Program-made: the position numbers and the translations under genes | Notes under the pieces: model-generated | The model's input: the letters and a program-made list of their open reading frames with translations, nothing else | The model's database searches: none | What the model was told of the DNA's origin: nothing | NCBI GenBank assembly: GCA_964402175.1 | Contig: CAYOBN010000001.1 | Location: 62,001-126,000 of the forward strand | Source of the DNA: JAWKUK01 sp964402175 | Lineage (GTDB): Bacteria; Planctomycetota; UBA1135; GCA-002686595 | Length of the DNA stretch: 64,000 bases | Direction: 5' to 3' | Part shown: piece after piece, positions 28,331 through 36,794 of the stretch | Layout of the letters: every line of letters begins with the position of its first letter | Numbering within the stretch: position 1 is the stretch's first letter

Positions 28331-28432
28331 GGTCCGAGCACGCACTCTAACGCCGCGCCCGGTCGCTGTGCGAGATCACACGAGGAGGAGCGGGATCGAC
28401 TGGCCACGGCTCAAGACGAAGCCGCCGCTCGT

Positions 28433-28837
28433 TCATGCGTGATGGGGAGAGTGCGGCAAGACCTCGACGACGTCGGAGAGCAGGGTCGGCAAAGAGACGC
28501 TCGCTTGGAATCGGAGCACCGTGATCGAGCGTGAGCGACTCACCGGAGCCGCGAGTCCATCGTCCCCAGCGATGAGCAGCGCCGTCGGCTCGAGCTCCGC
28601 GGGAGTGATTCGTCCGAGGACGTCTCGCCGAGTCGCTGTGTCGCACTGAAGGCTGTACTGGAGCGCTCGCGCGCGCCCTCCGAGCCACGCCACTACGCCA
28701 TGGACTGGCGCGACCAGTGGCTCACCGGCAACGGCTCCGCGAATCGACCCAGTGTCCAGAGCGAGCTGCGAATCCGCCCGCGATAGGTGCCCGCGGATCA
28801 TGCCCGGCGAGTACTCCATGAAGCGACGAAAGTTCAC
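28433..28837 (-). CDS. Hypothetical protein
   Basis: A 134-residue open frame with a moderately GC-biased third position and a plausible mixed composition, including hydrophobic strand-like segments (LVAPVHGVVAWLGG, ITVLRFQASVSLPTLL). There is no signal peptide or known motif. It lies 102 bp upstream of the SWIM start on the same strand. The codon bias is weaker than in neighbouring genes, so it may be a decayed or horizontally acquired gene, or not a gene. Confidence 0.35.
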   Translation of the reverse strand: MNFRRFMEYSPGMIRGHLSRADSQLALDTGSIRGAVAGEPLVAPVHGVVAWLGGRARALQYSLQCDTATRRDVLGRITPAELEPTALLIAGDDGLAAPVSRSRSITVLRFQASVSLPTLLSDVVEVLPHSPHHA

Positions 28838-29232
28838 GCTTGCGTGCTAGAGAGCTCCTTCAGAAGAGCATTCGATGACGGTGTCAGAGCGATCCCGCAC
28901 CTCCATCGGTTCATCGGCCTACATTCATAGGGACGCAGGTACTGAGGGAGGAGATCGCTCGGCTTGAATCGTGGAAGACTCTGCACGGATCCGGGTGGGG
29001 TTCCGGGTGGAAGGCTACGAACGCTCGTCGCGCCGAGGTCCTCGGTGCGGGCGGTCCGGCGCCCGGACTCGAGTTCGGCGGCGGAACAACACGCGTGTCG
29101 CCGGGAGAGCCGCGCTCTGCCTGAGCGCCCAGCACACGCCGACGTACCCAGATCGAGACGCACCAAGAGCACTTCGGCGCTTTGTTTTCTCGCTTTGGAC
29201 GCGACAATCGGGTTCCTTCGACGAAGTAACCG
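28838..29232. other. Intergenic region without recognised gene
   Basis: About 395 bp between the hypothetical gene and the DUF1800 gene. Several overlapping open frames exist on both strands but none has protein-like composition or a matched ribosome-binding site. I see no tRNA, hairpin or repeat that I can support; the promoter of the DUF1800/DUF1501 pair probably lies near its right end. Confidence 0.5.
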
Positions 29233-30519
29233 ATGGTGACTCCCCGAGAACGAGAGATGGACCGCGCGACCCTCGCCCACGTCCTACGCCGTGTCGGCTT
29301 CGGCGCATCCAGGGAGATCGTGGACGCGGCGCTCGAGCAGGGTCTCGAGGCCACGCTGGCGGACCTCGAGGGCCGTCGGACCCAGCCTCCGGAGCTGCTC
29401 GAAGGTATCGAAGCCCTTGCCTCGCTCAACGACATCGTCAAGCTCCAAGCGCACTGGATGGCGCTGATCCTCGCCGACCGGGCTCCGCTGCTCGAGCGAG
29501 TGACGTTGATGTGGCACGGGCACTTCGCGACCTCCGACGCGAAGCTCGGCGATGTGCGGCTGATGCAGCGGCAGAACCAACTCTTGCGCGAGCTCGGACT
29601 GGGAGACTTCCGCGTCCTACTGCACGCAGTCGCCAAGGACCCCGCGATGCTGCTGTGGCTCGACGGCAACCAGAACAAGGTCGGCCGACCGAATGAGAAC
29701 TTCGCCCGTGAGGTGATGGAGCTCTTCGGCCTGGGAGTCGAAGGTGGTTACACCGAGCGTGACATCAAAGAGGCAGCGCGGGCGTTCTCAGGCTGGACCG
29801 TGGATCGGCGTCAGTTCGCGTTCCGTGTCGAGGACCACGACGCGGGTGAGAAGGTCCTCTTCGGTCGCGGCGGAGTCTTCTCCGGCGAAGATGCGGTCGA
29901 GCGCGTCCTCGCGCATCCGTCTTGCCCACGCTGGATCGCGCGGCGCCTCCTGACGACGTTCTGTCTGCCCGAGCCGGAAGCGGAGCTGACCGCAGAATGG
30001 GCGCAGATCCTCGTCGCGGAGGATTGGCGGATCGACCGCACGCTGGCGCGTCTCTTCCGGAGCGAGCTCTTCCTCGGCCCGCGCGCCCGGCGCAGTCGCA
30101 TCGCGGGTCCCGTCGAGCTCGTCGCCAATGTCGCGCTCTCCCTGCGTACGAGCCTGCCACCCGTCGACGCGATGCGCGGCGCTGGTGTGATGGGTCAGGT
30201 GCTCTTCATGCCCCCGTCCGTCAAAGGCTGGGACGGCGGACGTGCGTGGATCCATCCCGGATCCTGGCTCGCTCGGCACAACTTCTTGATGGAGTTGGTG
30301 CTCGCCGATGAGGCCTTCGACGCGCGGCGCGCTTACGGCGCGGAGCTCTCGAAGGACAACGCGGTCGAGCGTGTCACCGCGACGCTGCTGCCCGACGGTG
30401 CGGACGAGCGCCTGCTCGGGACACTGCACGATGCCGCGCGCCGCTCGAGCAACGGGGTCGGCGCGGCCCGGGACGTCACAGCACTGGTCCTGACCGCCCC
30501 CGAGTACCATCTTCAGTGA
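29233..30519 (+). CDS. DUF1800 family protein
   Basis: A 428-residue protein with the DUF1800 signature throughout: HVLRRVGFGAS at the N-terminus, LMWHGHFATS, ELGLGDFRVLLHAVAKDPAMLLWLDG, NENFAREVMELFGLG and YTERDIKEAARAFSGW, ending with LTAPEYHLQ. DUF1800 proteins nearly always sit beside a DUF1501 gene and are thought to act in an exported, uncharacterised process. There are two possible starts, ATG 29233 and ATG 29257 (MDRATLAH, after AACGAGAG); no signal peptide is visible in either. It is followed by the DUF1501 gene after 7 bp. Confidence 0.92.
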   Translation: MVTPREREMDRATLAHVLRRVGFGASREIVDAALEQGLEATLADLEGRRTQPPELLEGIEALASLNDIVKLQAHWMALILADRAPLLERVTLMWHGHFATSDAKLGDVRLMQRQNQLLRELGLGDFRVLLHAVAKDPAMLLWLDGNQNKVGRPNENFAREVMELFGLGVEGGYTERDIKEAARAFSGWTVDRRQFAFRVEDHDAGEKVLFGRGGVFSGEDAVERVLAHPSCPRWIARRLLTTFCLPEPEAELTAEWAQILVAEDWRIDRTLARLFRSELFLGPRARRSRIAGPVELVANVALSLRTSLPPVDAMRGAGVMGQVLFMPPSVKGWDGGRAWIHPGSWLARHNFLMELVLADEAFDARRAYGAELSKDNAVERVTATLLPDGADERLLGTLHDAARRSSNGVGAARDVTALVLTAPEYHLQ

Positions 30520-30526
30520 GGCCCCG

Positions 30527-31726
30527 ATGCGCTCCTTCACCCGCCGCACCCTGATCGTCGATGGTCTGCGCCTCTCAGCGGCCGTGCCGCTGATCGGCGC
30601 AGCCAAGGCGCGCCGCTTCGACGATGGCGCGGGAGAGTCCGTTCTCGTCGTCGTGCAGCTCTCAGGCGCGAACGACGGCCTGAACACGGTGGTCCCGTTC
30701 CGACAGGACGAGTACTTCCGTGCGCGACCGACGCTGGCCGTGGCGCCCAAGTCGCTCCATCGCCTGGACGACGAGCACGGGTTGCACCCTCTGTTGGGCG
30801 GTGTCGCGGGCCTCTTCGCCGATGGGCTCGGAGCGTGCCTGCATGGCGTCGGCACCCCGGAGGCGGACCGCAGTCACTTCCGCTCGCTCGAAGTCTGGCA
30901 CACCGCTGACCCTACGGCGAAGAGCCGCGTCGGCTGGCTCGGTCGCCTCGCCGATCAGCTCGCACAGCGCCATCCGAACTCGCTCCCGGCGCTCGCCGTC
31001 GGCGGCCGCGAGCTCGTGCTGTCGATGCGCGGCGCTCGGGTGACCCCCCCGACACTTCCGGACGACCGAGGCTTCACACTCGCCCGCGTCTCGCAGCGCC
31101 TGGCGAGCCACCGGGACGTGCTGCTCGAAACACGCGACAGCGCGGGCGATCTGGAGTTCCTGCGCCGCTCGGCGCGCACCGCGTACGACGCTGCGGAGCG
31201 CATGCAGCGCATCGTCGCCAAGAAGTCACCCGTCCCGTACCCCGACCGCCCGCTCGCACGCGAGCTGCAGCTCGTCGCGCGGCTCATCGCGGGTGGCTTC
31301 GGGACACGGATCTTCCACGCCTCGCTCGGTGGTTTCGACACCCACGCGAGCCAGGCCAGCGTGCACGAGGCGCTCCTGCGCGACGTCGACAGTGCGCTGA
31401 CCGCGTTCCAGCGCGACCTCGTCGCGTCGGGTGTCGCACAGCGGGTGACGACCCTCGTCTTCAGCGAGTTCGGTCGCCGCGTGCGCGAGAACGGCTCGCG
31501 CGGCACGGACCACGGCCACGGGGGCCCGGCGTTGGTGCTCGGCGGCGCGGTCGCCGCGGGAGCCCACGGGACGCCGCCTGACCTGCAGAACCTCGTCGAC
31601 GGCGACGTGCCGGCGACGATGGATTTCCGCGCCGTGCACCGGCGGCTCGAAGCGGATTGGATGGGCCTCGAGCCGGCGAGTCGGGAAGGCCGCGACGCGC
31701 CCCGCTTCCTCCAAAGCCCCGGCTGA
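30527..31726 (+). CDS. DUF1501 family protein, likely exported
   Basis: A 399-residue protein with N-terminal RR at residues 6-7 (FTRRTLIVDG) and a following moderately hydrophobic stretch, suggesting Tat export. DUF1501 features are VLVVVQLSGANDGLNTVVP, SLEVWHTADP, HASLGGFDTHASQ and FSEFGRRVRENGSRGTDHGHGG, a layout related to the alkaline-phosphatase-like/sulfatase fold. The pair DUF1800-DUF1501 is common in planctomycetes and myxobacteria, and its biochemical role is unknown. The gene starts 7 bp after DUF1800 and so is probably co-translated. Confidence 0.92.
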   Translation: MRSFTRRTLIVDGLRLSAAVPLIGAAKARRFDDGAGESVLVVVQLSGANDGLNTVVPFRQDEYFRARPTLAVAPKSLHRLDDEHGLHPLLGGVAGLFADGLGACLHGVGTPEADRSHFRSLEVWHTADPTAKSRVGWLGRLADQLAQRHPNSLPALAVGGRELVLSMRGARVTPPTLPDDRGFTLARVSQRLASHRDVLLETRDSAGDLEFLRRSARTAYDAAERMQRIVAKKSPVPYPDRPLARELQLVARLIAGGFGTRIFHASLGGFDTHASQASVHEALLRDVDSALTAFQRDLVASGVAQRVTTLVFSEFGRRVRENGSRGTDHGHGGPALVLGGAVAAGAHGTPPDLQNLVDGDVPATMDFRAVHRRLEADWMGLEPASREGRDAPRFLQSPG

Positions 31727-31832
31727 GCCGGCCCGCTCCTCGGGCGCGGGGGCGACGACCTTTGCGGCGTTTCGCGTTGGAAGGACGGGGGACGGGATCT
31801 GCTACGCTGCCGTGCTCCGAAAGTACGACGCC

Positions 31833-32786
31833 ATGACGGACCAGCTCTCCAGCCTCAAGCGGCATTCGCTCGTCGTCGCCGATACCGGTGACTTCGCCAG
31901 CATCCAGCGTTACCAGCCGCGTGACGCGACGACCAACCCGAGCCTCCTGCTCAAAGCGGCGACGATGCCGGAGTACCAGGCGCTCGTGGACGACACGCTG
32001 GCGCGGGTGCGACGCGAAGAAGGTGGCGCGCTGGAGGCGGCGATGGACCGGCTCGCCGTCGCGTTCGGCTTGGAGATCCTGAAGATCGTGCCCGGCCGAG
32101 TTTCGACCGAGGTGGACGCACGCCTCTCCTTCGACCGTGCGGCAACGGTCGCCAAAGCCGAGCGTTTGATCGCGCTGTACGAAGCGGCGGGGATCGCGCG
32201 CGAGCGCGTCCTCATCAAGATCGCATCGACGTGGGAGGGCATTCGCGCTGCGGCCGACCTGCGCGCGCGCGGCATCCGCTGCAACCTCACGCTGCTGTTC
32301 TCCTTCGCCCAAGCGGTTGCGTGCGCAGAGGCTGGCGTGCAACTGATCTCGCCGTTCGTCGGCCGCATCCTCGACTGGCACAAGAAGGCGACCGGACGGA
32401 CGGAGTACGCGCCGGCGGAGGATCCGGGGGTTGTCTCCGTAACTCGGATCTACAACCACTACAAGAAACACGGCTACACCACCGAGGTGATGGGCGCGAG
32501 CTTCCGCAACACGGGTGAGATCCTGGAGCTGGCGGGCTGTGACCTGCTGACGATCGCGCCTGCGCTGCTGGAGGAACTGCAGCGCGCGCAGGGCGACGTC
32601 GCGCAGAAGCTCTCGACCGCCGCTGCCAAAGCGAGCTCGGGCGAGCGCATCGCGCTCGATGAAGCGCAGTTCCGCTGGCAGCACAACGAAGACGCGATGG
32701 CGACGGAGAAGCTCGCCGAAGGCATCCGCCTGTTCGCGGCGGACACCCTGAAGCTCGAAGCAGCGCTCCGACCGCGCCTCGGTTGA
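31833..32786 (+). CDS. tal: Transaldolase
   Basis: A 317-residue enzyme, the length of E. coli TalB, catalysing sedoheptulose 7-phosphate + glyceraldehyde 3-phosphate to erythrose 4-phosphate + fructose 6-phosphate. Features: MTDQLSSLKRHSLVVADTGD at the N-terminus, DATTNPSLLLKAA, the Schiff-base lysine Lys129 in VLIKIASTWEGIRAA, and SPFVGRILDWHKK. The start at ATG 31833 is chosen over GTG 31812 by comparison with this N-terminus. Together with transketolase (59862-61838) it supplies the non-oxidative pentose phosphate pathway. Confidence 0.95.
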   Translation: MTDQLSSLKRHSLVVADTGDFASIQRYQPRDATTNPSLLLKAATMPEYQALVDDTLARVRREEGGALEAAMDRLAVAFGLEILKIVPGRVSTEVDARLSFDRAATVAKAERLIALYEAAGIARERVLIKIASTWEGIRAAADLRARGIRCNLTLLFSFAQAVACAEAGVQLISPFVGRILDWHKKATGRTEYAPAEDPGVVSVTRIYNHYKKHGYTTEVMGASFRNTGEILELAGCDLLTIAPALLEELQRAQGDVAQKLSTAAAKASSGERIALDEAQFRWQHNEDAMATEKLAEGIRLFAADTLKLEAALRPRLG

Positions 32787-32819
32787 GCGGCGTGCGGCGA
32801 GCTGGCCACGGAGGAACCT

Positions 32820-33524
32820 ATGGAGCGTCGTACGCTCGACCGCTGGCTGTCGCGCCTCGGCGTGGCCTCCCGCGAGGTGGCCTCGGGCTGGATCCTGGCG
32901 GGTCGTGTGCGGGTCGACGGCAGGATCACCGCCGACCCAGCGACCGTGGTCGACGAGCGCAGCCGCATCGAGCTCGACGGCGCGCCGGTCTCGAAGCGTC
33001 CGCGCATCGTCGTCGCGCTGCACAAACCGAAGGGCTACGTCACGACGCGCGACGACCCGACGGGTCGGCGCACGGTATACGACCTCTTGACGGACCTCGA
33101 CGGCTGGGTCGGACCGATCGGTCGCCTGGATCGCGACTCTTCGGGACTGCTCCTGCTGACGAACGACACCGACCTCGCGGAGCGAATCACTGCGCCCAAG
33201 TCGCACCTCCCGAAGCGCTACGTCATCGATGTGCGGCCGCGGATCGCTGAGGAGCAGCTCGCGGAGCTGGCGCGGGGTCCGGTCCTGGACGACGGGCCGA
33301 CGGCGCCATCCGAAGTGCGGCTCGTGGCGCACCGGGGACCGACGTCCCGCGTCGAGCTGACGCTGACAGAGGGCCGCAACCGCCAGGTGCGCCGCATGGC
33401 GCGGGCTGTGGGGGTCAAGGTCACCAAGCTGGTGCGGACCGCGATCGGGCCGATCGAGCTGGCGGGGCTCGCGAGCGGGACCTGGCGGCTCCTGACCCCG
33501 GCTGAGCTCGACGCGCTCGGCTGA
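32820..33524 (+). CDS. RsuA/RluB-type pseudouridine synthase
   Basis: A 234-residue protein with an N-terminal S4 RNA-binding domain (LDRWLSRLGVASREVA, AGRVRVDGR) and a pseudouridine synthase catalytic domain with the nucleophile Asp104 in GRLDRDSSGLLLLT and the C-terminal motif EGRNRQVRRM. These enzymes isomerise specific uridines, usually in rRNA (RluB, RluE, RluF or RsuA); the target cannot be chosen from sequence alone. It begins 33 bp after the transaldolase stop and may share its transcript. Confidence 0.9.
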   Translation: MERRTLDRWLSRLGVASREVASGWILAGRVRVDGRITADPATVVDERSRIELDGAPVSKRPRIVVALHKPKGYVTTRDDPTGRRTVYDLLTDLDGWVGPIGRLDRDSSGLLLLTNDTDLAERITAPKSHLPKRYVIDVRPRIAEEQLAELARGPVLDDGPTAPSEVRLVAHRGPTSRVELTLTEGRNRQVRRMARAVGVKVTKLVRTAIGPIELAGLASGTWRLLTPAELDALG

Positions 33525-33538
33525 TGGGATCAGATCGG

Positions 33539-33557
33539 TGCAGGGGGACACCCTGCA
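33539..33557 (+). terminator. Weak terminator-like hairpin
   Basis: A 7-bp perfect stem (tgcaggg / ccctgca) with a 5-base loop, 14 bp after the pseudouridine synthase stop. There is no clear T run, so termination here is only possible. Confidence 0.3.
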
Positions 33558-33605
33558 GGCGTTTCGCGGTAGTGGCCCTTCATCCCGGGCCTGCCGCGAC
33601 GCATC

Positions 33606-35429
33606 ATGTCCGGCCCGATGAATCGCGAGCAGATCGAGGTCTTGGTGATCCTGGGCGCAGCGCTCGCCCTGTTCATTTCCCGCGTCCGCGTGGACCTCGT
33701 GGCGCTGCTCGTAGTGTTGGCGTTGTCGATCAGCGGCCTCTCGACACCGACCGAGGCGTTCGCCGGTTTCGGCAGCGCGGTCGTGATCATGATCGGCAGC
33801 CTGCTCGTCGTCGGCGAAGCGCTCGCGCGTACTGGGGTGGCGGACGTCGTCGGTGGCTGGATCGGAGCCCTCGGTCGAGGCGACGAGGCGAAGACCCGCG
33901 CGGCGGTGATCCTGGCCTCGGGTGTGCTCGGAAGCTGCATGAACTCGACGGCGGTGGTCGCGCTGTTCTTGCCGATCGTGACACGTGTCGCGCAGGAGCA
34001 CCGCATCGCGCCCAATCGACTCCTGATGCCGCTGGCGTACGGGTCTCTGATCAGCGGGATGATGACGCTGATCGGGACTGCGCCCAACCTGATCGTCAAC
34101 GCAGAGCTGCGCGCGCGAGGCCACGCCGCGCTCGGCTTCTTCGACTTCACTCCGATCGGCTCAGCGGTGTTGCTCGCCGCGATCGTCTGCTTCTGGTTCG
34201 CCGCGAAGTGGCTCTTGCCGCCGCCGCCGCCGACCCGCGGGGTCGCACGTCGTCCGCGTGTCCGCGACCTGTGGGCCCAATTCGTCACCGACGAAGAGAT
34301 GTCGAGGATGCGCGTCGGAGCGCTCTCACCGCTCGCGGGTAAGCCGCTGCGCGAATCGGGTCTGGGCCAGCGTTATGGTGTGCGCGTCGTCGCAGTGCAG
34401 ACCCCGCCGGAGCCGAAGCTCGTCGAACCCACGCGCGAGCTCGTTCTGAAGCCTGGTCAGGTCCTCACCGTGGCTGCAACACCGGGCACGGCCTCGCTCG
34501 CCGCGCACGAGCTCGGGCTCTACCCGCTCGAGATGGGCGCGCGCGATGTCGCCCACCTCGATCGCGATCTCGGCGTCGGCGTCGTGATGGTGCACCCGGA
34601 GTCGGAGCTGGTCGGCAAAGCTCTGGCGGATACGGGCTTCCGCACGAAACACGACCTGCACGTTGCAGGTGTCCGGCGCGACGGCGCTGCGCTCTCGGAC
34701 TTCGCGCACGTGCCGCTGCGTGCGGCCGATAGCCTGCTCGTGATGGGTGATTGGGCGCGGATCGCGCGCCTGCAGAGCGATTCGCGCGACTTCGTGGTCC
34801 TGACGCTGCCCCAGGAGCTCGCCAACGTCGCACCCGAGCGCGAGCGAATGCCGCACGCGCTCGTCATTCTGCTACTGATGATCCTGTCGTCCGCCTTCTC
34901 CATCCTGCCCGTTTCGACGGGGGCGCTGGCGGCGGCCGTCCTGCTGGTGCTGACCCGCTGCGTCCCGATCGCGGAGGCTTACCGCTCTATCCACCTCAGC
35001 AGCTTGGTGCTGATCGCGGGCATGTTGCCCCTCGCCGATGCCCTCGGGCGCACAGGGGTGCTGAAGATGGCGGTCGAAGCACTGGCTGCGGTGGTCGGAG
35101 ACTCGAGCCCACGCGTGATGTTGGCGCTCGTCTTCATCGCGTCTGCGCTGGTGGGATCGATCGTCTCCAACTCGGCGACTGCGGTCCTGATGGGCCCGAT
35201 CGCGATCGGCGTGGCGGAAGCCACGGGCCTCGCCCCGCAGGCGTTTGCGATGACCGTGGCGATCGCGGCCTCGTCCGCTTACCTGACGCCGATGGCGTCG
35301 CCGGTGACCGGCCTCGTGGTCGAGCCGGGAGGCTACCGCTTCGGCGACTTCCTGCGCGCAGGCGCGCCGCTGGCGGTCGCGACACTGGTCATTACGCTCG
35401 TGCTGGTGCCGCTGCTCTTTCCGCTCTGA
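33606..35429 (+). CDS. SLC13/DASS-type permease with RCK_C domains
   Basis: A 607-residue transporter. Membrane helices flank a cytoplasmic loop from about residue 205 to 410 that holds two RCK_C (TrkA-C) domains with patterns such as GALSPLAGKPLRESGLGQRYGVRVVAVQ and HPESELVGKALADTGFR. Each membrane half carries a substrate/Na-binding motif: SCMNSTAVVALFLPI near residue 110 and SIVSNSATAVLMGPIAI near 520. Proteins of this architecture are sodium-coupled anion (sulfate, dicarboxylate) permeases. Sulfate would fit the sulfur-related genes downstream, but that is inference. Start alternatives are ATG 33606 and ATG 33618. Confidence 0.88.
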   Translation: MSGPMNREQIEVLVILGAALALFISRVRVDLVALLVVLALSISGLSTPTEAFAGFGSAVVIMIGSLLVVGEALARTGVADVVGGWIGALGRGDEAKTRAAVILASGVLGSCMNSTAVVALFLPIVTRVAQEHRIAPNRLLMPLAYGSLISGMMTLIGTAPNLIVNAELRARGHAALGFFDFTPIGSAVLLAAIVCFWFAAKWLLPPPPPTRGVARRPRVRDLWAQFVTDEEMSRMRVGALSPLAGKPLRESGLGQRYGVRVVAVQTPPEPKLVEPTRELVLKPGQVLTVAATPGTASLAAHELGLYPLEMGARDVAHLDRDLGVGVVMVHPESELVGKALADTGFRTKHDLHVAGVRRDGAALSDFAHVPLRAADSLLVMGDWARIARLQSDSRDFVVLTLPQELANVAPERERMPHALVILLLMILSSAFSILPVSTGALAAAVLLVLTRCVPIAEAYRSIHLSSLVLIAGMLPLADALGRTGVLKMAVEALAAVVGDSSPRVMLALVFIASALVGSIVSNSATAVLMGPIAIGVAEATGLAPQAFAMTVAIAASSAYLTPMASPVTGLVVEPGGYRFGDFLRAGAPLAVATLVITLVLVPLLFPL

Positions 35430-35643
35430 CCGGCGGCGCGTCTGGGTTGACAGCCTGGGCCGCCCAGTGTCTCCTGGGCGCCGATGAGGAGCATCACGAG
35501 CCTTCGCCGCGCCTTCTACTGAGGCGTGCCCGGCCACCTGCTGCGTCGCGCAGCGGGGCGTGCCGGAGGGCCGGTCGGTCCTCGCTCTCTCCGCGGTCGC
35601 TGAGGGGGTCAGGCATCGTCGCGCGCGACACCAGAGGGGTCGA

Positions 35644-36333
35644 ATGGGCGCCGAGGCCTCACCCGCACCACCGACCATGGACTCCAACCGCGAGCCCCAA
35701 CCCCACAGACACCCTGCCCGCGAGCAAGCCGTCCGCGCAGAGGACGTCATCGCCGCCGTGGACAGCCATTGGGGCGCCGCGTGCGCGGGCTGCCGCATCG
35801 CGCTGCTGGGTCACGACGTCGTCGTCAGCATGTTGATGGGCTTCGTCGATGCACCGCGCTGCCTCGCGTGTCTCGCGGGCGGCGTCGGTGACGAGCTCGC
35901 TCCGTTCGTGCGGCGCGCGCACGCAAACGTGCGCCGCTTGGCGTGTTACCGGGCCGGCTGGCGCCACAGCGATCGCCGCGTGGCGACCGCAGGCGACCCT
36001 TGGCCGGAAGAGCGCATTCCGAAGCTGCTGCGGCTCGAAGACGAAGACGACCTGGAGGGTGATCCCAGCGACACCGTCGAGCAACGACCAGAGCCCGCGA
36101 CCCCAGTCGCTGCGCGCTTCGACGCCGGTGACATGGGCTGCGGAGACCTCGTACTGGAGCTGCGAGCGCGCCTCGCTGCGCTCGCCCCAGGCGCGGTCCT
36201 GGAGGTCCGCGCAACCGACCCCGGCGCCCCGGGCGACCTGCCCGCATGGTGCCGCGTGACGAAGAACCCGCTCGTGCAGAGCGAGCACCCCTACTACTGG
36301 ATCCAACGGCGTACCGACGCCCCTCTCCGCTGA
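35644..36333 (+). CDS. TusA-like sulfurtransferase domain with Cys-rich N-terminus
   Basis: A 229-residue protein (218 from the ATG at 35677, the numbering used here). An N-terminal region has five cysteines, in CAGC (36, 39), CLAC (62, 65) and Cys90, possibly a zinc or cluster site. An acidic linker (LEDEDDLEGD) leads to a C-terminal TusA/SirA-like domain (about 148-212) with the pattern DAGDMGCGDLVLELRARLAA, LAPGAVLEV and PAWCRV. TusA carries a persulfide on a Cys in CPxP; here Cys155 is kept but the CPxP prolines are replaced (CGDL). Cys192 is a second candidate. A DsrE-like gene follows after 16 bp. Confidence 0.75.
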   Translation: MGAEASPAPPTMDSNREPQPHRHPAREQAVRAEDVIAAVDSHWGAACAGCRIALLGHDVVVSMLMGFVDAPRCLACLAGGVGDELAPFVRRAHANVRRLACYRAGWRHSDRRVATAGDPWPEERIPKLLRLEDEDDLEGDPSDTVEQRPEPATPVAARFDAGDMGCGDLVLELRARLAALAPGAVLEVRATDPGAPGDLPAWCRVTKNPLVQSEHPYYWIQRRTDAPLR

Positions 36334-36349
36334 ACGGACCGAAGAAACC

Positions 36350-36712
36350 ATGACCAACCGCTTCTGCATCACGCTCACCTCCGCCAAGAACGACACGGAC
36401 AAAGCGACCGTGGCTTTTGTCGTGGCCAACGCTGCGGCCGCCTCGGAGAAGGAGACGCTCGTCTTCCTCAGCGTCGAAGCCGTACGACTCGCGGAGCAGG
36501 GTTACGCCGCGGGCATCCACGAGGAGGGCTTTGCCCCGCTCGCCGACCTGATGGCGAACTTTGTCAAGGCCGGCGGCAAGATCTGGGTCTGCTCGCCGTG
36601 TTTCAAGAAGCGCAAGCTCGATGACCAGAAGCTGGTCGCAGGCGCGACCATCGTCGGCGGTGCGAGCCTCGTCGAGTTCCTCGCGACGGGCACTCCCTGC
36701 GTGTCGTACTGA
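36350..36712 (+). CDS. DsrE/DsrF-like sulfur-relay protein
   Basis: A 120-residue protein with a DsrE-fold pattern: ITLTSAKNDTDKATVAFVVANAA, then EKETLVFLSVEAVRLAE, LADLMANFVKAGGKIWVCSPCFKKR, and C-terminal GGASLVEFLATG. The sulfur-carrying cysteine of DsrE proteins corresponds to Cys81 (with Cys84 in CSPC). DsrE-like proteins pass persulfide sulfur to TusA-like partners. It starts 16 bp after a TusA-like gene, supporting a relay pair. It is followed by a terminator-like hairpin and a convergent gene. Confidence 0.87.
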   Translation: MTNRFCITLTSAKNDTDKATVAFVVANAAAASEKETLVFLSVEAVRLAEQGYAAGIHEEGFAPLADLMANFVKAGGKIWVCSPCFKKRKLDDQKLVAGATIVGGASLVEFLATGTPCVSY

Positions 36713-36750
36713 GCACGCTGTGCACCGAAGGCGCCGAAGCCCCACCGCAA

Positions 36751-36775
36751 GTCCGCCGAATCGAGCTCGGCGGAC
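36751..36775. terminator. Bidirectional terminator hairpin
   Basis: A perfect 9-bp stem (gtccgccga / tcggcggac) with a 7-base loop, located between the convergent DsrE-like gene and the H1-like/transposase-domain gene, 38 bp from one stop and 19 bp from the other. Confidence 0.5.
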
Positions 36776-36794
36776 CCGCGCGGAGACCTGGCCG

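Noticed and set aside
31461..34124. 887-codon minus-strand open frame
   Set aside because: It lies antisense to transaldolase and the pseudouridine synthase, and its Arg/Asp/His-rich composition is typical of shadow frames in GC-rich DNA.
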